Position numbers and translations under genes: made by a program. A stretch of 6,011 nt of DNA from Chloroflexota bacterium (GTDB taxonomy: Bacteria > Chloroflexota > Limnocylindria > QHBO01): positions 1 through 6,011 of the forward strand of contig JACCWY010000104.1 in the NCBI GenBank assembly GCA_013697395.1, written 5' to 3'. The notes beneath the pieces are model-generated. The model searched no databases. It had not been told where the DNA came from and saw only the letters and a program-made list of their open reading frames with translations. Shown one piece after another: positions 5,304 through 6,011 of this stretch; the first letter of the stretch is position 1, and each line of letters begins with the position of its first letter.

Positions 5304-5745
5304 GCCCCAGGTCAACCTCGATCGCGACGGCCGGGTCGGCGAGGCGCTCTACCGGACACGCCTGCTCGTCAACCGTACCCCGCATTTCAGCCGCTCGACC
5401 CGCAAAGAGGCAAACCGGGCTCTCGACATCCTCGAGGGCCAGCTGGGCCTGAACCAGGTGAACGCGGTCGCGGCCGCGCGCGGCATCGAGCTGCTGAACC
5501 GGGCCCATTCCTCGCTGGCCTTCGGTCTGATGCGCAACCAGGACTTCGCCGATCGATTCGGTTCCGCGCTCCGCCGGCTTGGGCTGCGCGGCATCACCGA
5601 CCGCCTCGACGAGGTCCCGCACTCCGTCATGGCGCTGCCCATTCCCGGTCCGATTGGCGAGCGCGAGCATCGCGACGACCTGCCTGCCGAGGAGCGGGTC
5701 GATGCCGAGGGCAACCCGCTCCCGCCGCCGCCGGGCTTCTACTAG
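5302..5745 (+). CDS. Conserved-looking hypothetical protein, 147 aa, not recognised
   Basis: A soluble-looking 147-residue protein starting MPQVNLDRDGRVGEALYRTR. No domain is recognised, no membrane segment or signal peptide is seen, and no Cys occurs. Residues 1-60 are rich in Arg and Asn and probably helical (FSRSTRKEANRALDILEGQL). The middle, about 60-110, also looks helical (AVAAARGIELLNRAHSSLAF, then MRNQDFADRFGSALRRLG). The tail is acidic and then proline-rich (EERVDAEGNPLPPPPGFY), as in a flexible C-terminus. Coding status is supported by nearly uniform G/C third positions and by exact abutment with both neighbours. The ATG overlaps the Nudix ATG in CATG, and its TAG overlaps the ABC ATPase TAG in CTAG. 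A TAGTAT box 7 nt upstream suggests a leaderless mRNA. No other ATG or GTG start occurs near the N-terminus. Function is unknown, and alternating gene directions give no operon clue. Confidence 0.76.
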   Translation: MPQVNLDRDGRVGEALYRTRLLVNRTPHFSRSTRKEANRALDILEGQLGLNQVNAVAAARGIELLNRAHSSLAFGLMRNQDFADRFGSALRRLGLRGITDRLDEVPHSVMALPIPGPIGEREHRDDLPAEERVDAEGNPLPPPPGFY

Positions 5746-6011
5746 GCCAGGAGGGCCTCGATGAGGCTCGTGTCGGTTGGGGTCGATCCCATTCCGAGCC
5801 GATCGCCGAGCACCGCCGCCAGCGGCGGCTCCAAGTAGGTCGAGCGCAGGGCCTCCCAGGCATCGGCCCCGAAGACGGTTTCCGGCGTGCCGTCACCGAC
5901 GATGCGACCGGCGCGCATGACGACGATGCGCTCGAATGTCTCGGCCACGAAGCGCATGTCGTGGCTGATTGCCAGGACGGTGCGGCCCTCTGCGGCGACG
6001 CCCTCGACCAC
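5742..6011 (-). CDS. ABC transporter ATP-binding protein, C-terminal 89 residues (ECF-like)
   Basis: Only the C-terminal end lies in the window; the gene enters from the right edge and its start, Walker A, signature and Walker B motifs are outside. The visible part holds the H-loop region VLAISHDMRFVAETFERIVV (switch His at visible residue 17), then MRAGRIVGDGTPETVF, the strand and turn that close ABC ATPase domains. A helical tail of about 40 residues follows (WEALRSTYLEPPLAAVLGDR). The SHDMRFVAETFERIVVM wording and the G-TP-xx-VF ending are common in energy-coupling-factor/CbiO-type ATPases for vitamin or metal uptake, so that class is favoured, but other importers are not excluded. The role would be ATP hydrolysis on the cytoplasmic face of a membrane transporter. 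Its TAG overlaps the stop of the 147-aa gene in CTAG. Confidence 0.88.
   Translation of the reverse strand: MVEGVAAEGRTVLAISHDMRFVAETFERIVVMRAGRIVGDGTPETVFGADAWEALRSTYLEPPLAAVLGDRLGMGSTPTDTSLIEALLA

Noticed and set aside
5104..5670. Minus-strand frame antisense to the 147-aa gene
   Set aside because: It crosses the Nudix start in the wrong frame. The plus-strand frame has the better codon pattern and exact start/stop abutment, though the protein is unknown, so this is less certain than the other rejections.
1..6011. Mobile element, CRISPR, tRNA, rRNA, toxin-antitoxin or defence system
   Set aside because: No transposase or integrase motif, no repeat-spacer array, no cloverleaf, and no drop in G+C or codon bias that would mark an island.

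Overview
The window is a gene-dense, high-G+C bacterial chromosome segment. Codon third positions are almost always G or C. It shows no transposase, integrase, tRNA, rRNA, CRISPR or phage sign. The genes are ordinary housekeeping and catabolic types plus several uncharacterised ones. The lineage cannot be fixed from the sequence. The codon bias, the rarity of Shine-Dalgarno sequences and the TANNNT motif just before many start codons fit a high-G+C soil or aquatic Chloroflexota or Actinomycetota member, but this is inference.

Left part, minus strand (1-2468). A DeoD/PNP-family nucleoside phosphorylase is read first (2468 to 1743). A 166-bp gap follows that holds a perfect 9-bp inverted repeat. 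Then comes 4-hydroxyphenylpyruvate dioxygenase (hpd, 1576 to 410), the second step of tyrosine breakdown. It is translationally coupled (TGATG) to a 90-residue single-pass membrane protein, which is coupled (GTGA) to an NTF2-like/SnoaL-type protein that runs off the left edge.

Middle part, plus strand (2501-4635). A tight three-gene run: a TIGR02587/DUF2391 polytopic membrane protein, its standard partner TIGR02588 (2-nt gap), and an inositol-monophosphatase-family phosphatase (3-nt gap). The first of these diverges from the phosphorylase gene across only 32 bp. That gap holds a symmetric TAGCGTA element which reads as a -10 box on both strands.

Right part (4632-6011). Gene direction alternates with no spacer at all. 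The phosphatase and a CoA-pyrophosphatase-type Nudix hydrolase share a CTAA stop junction. The Nudix gene and a 147-residue unknown protein share a CATG start junction. The unknown gene and an ABC ATPase (C-terminal end only, ECF-like) share a CTAG stop junction.

The most interesting signals are not a new enzyme system but the expression architecture. A TANNNT box lies 5-7 nt upstream of several ATGs, the geometry of leaderless mRNAs. There is also a palindromic bidirectional promoter, a possible 7-codon leaderless leader peptide, and divergent genes whose start codons overlap. The TIGR02587/TIGR02588 pair is a known conserved operon of unknown function.
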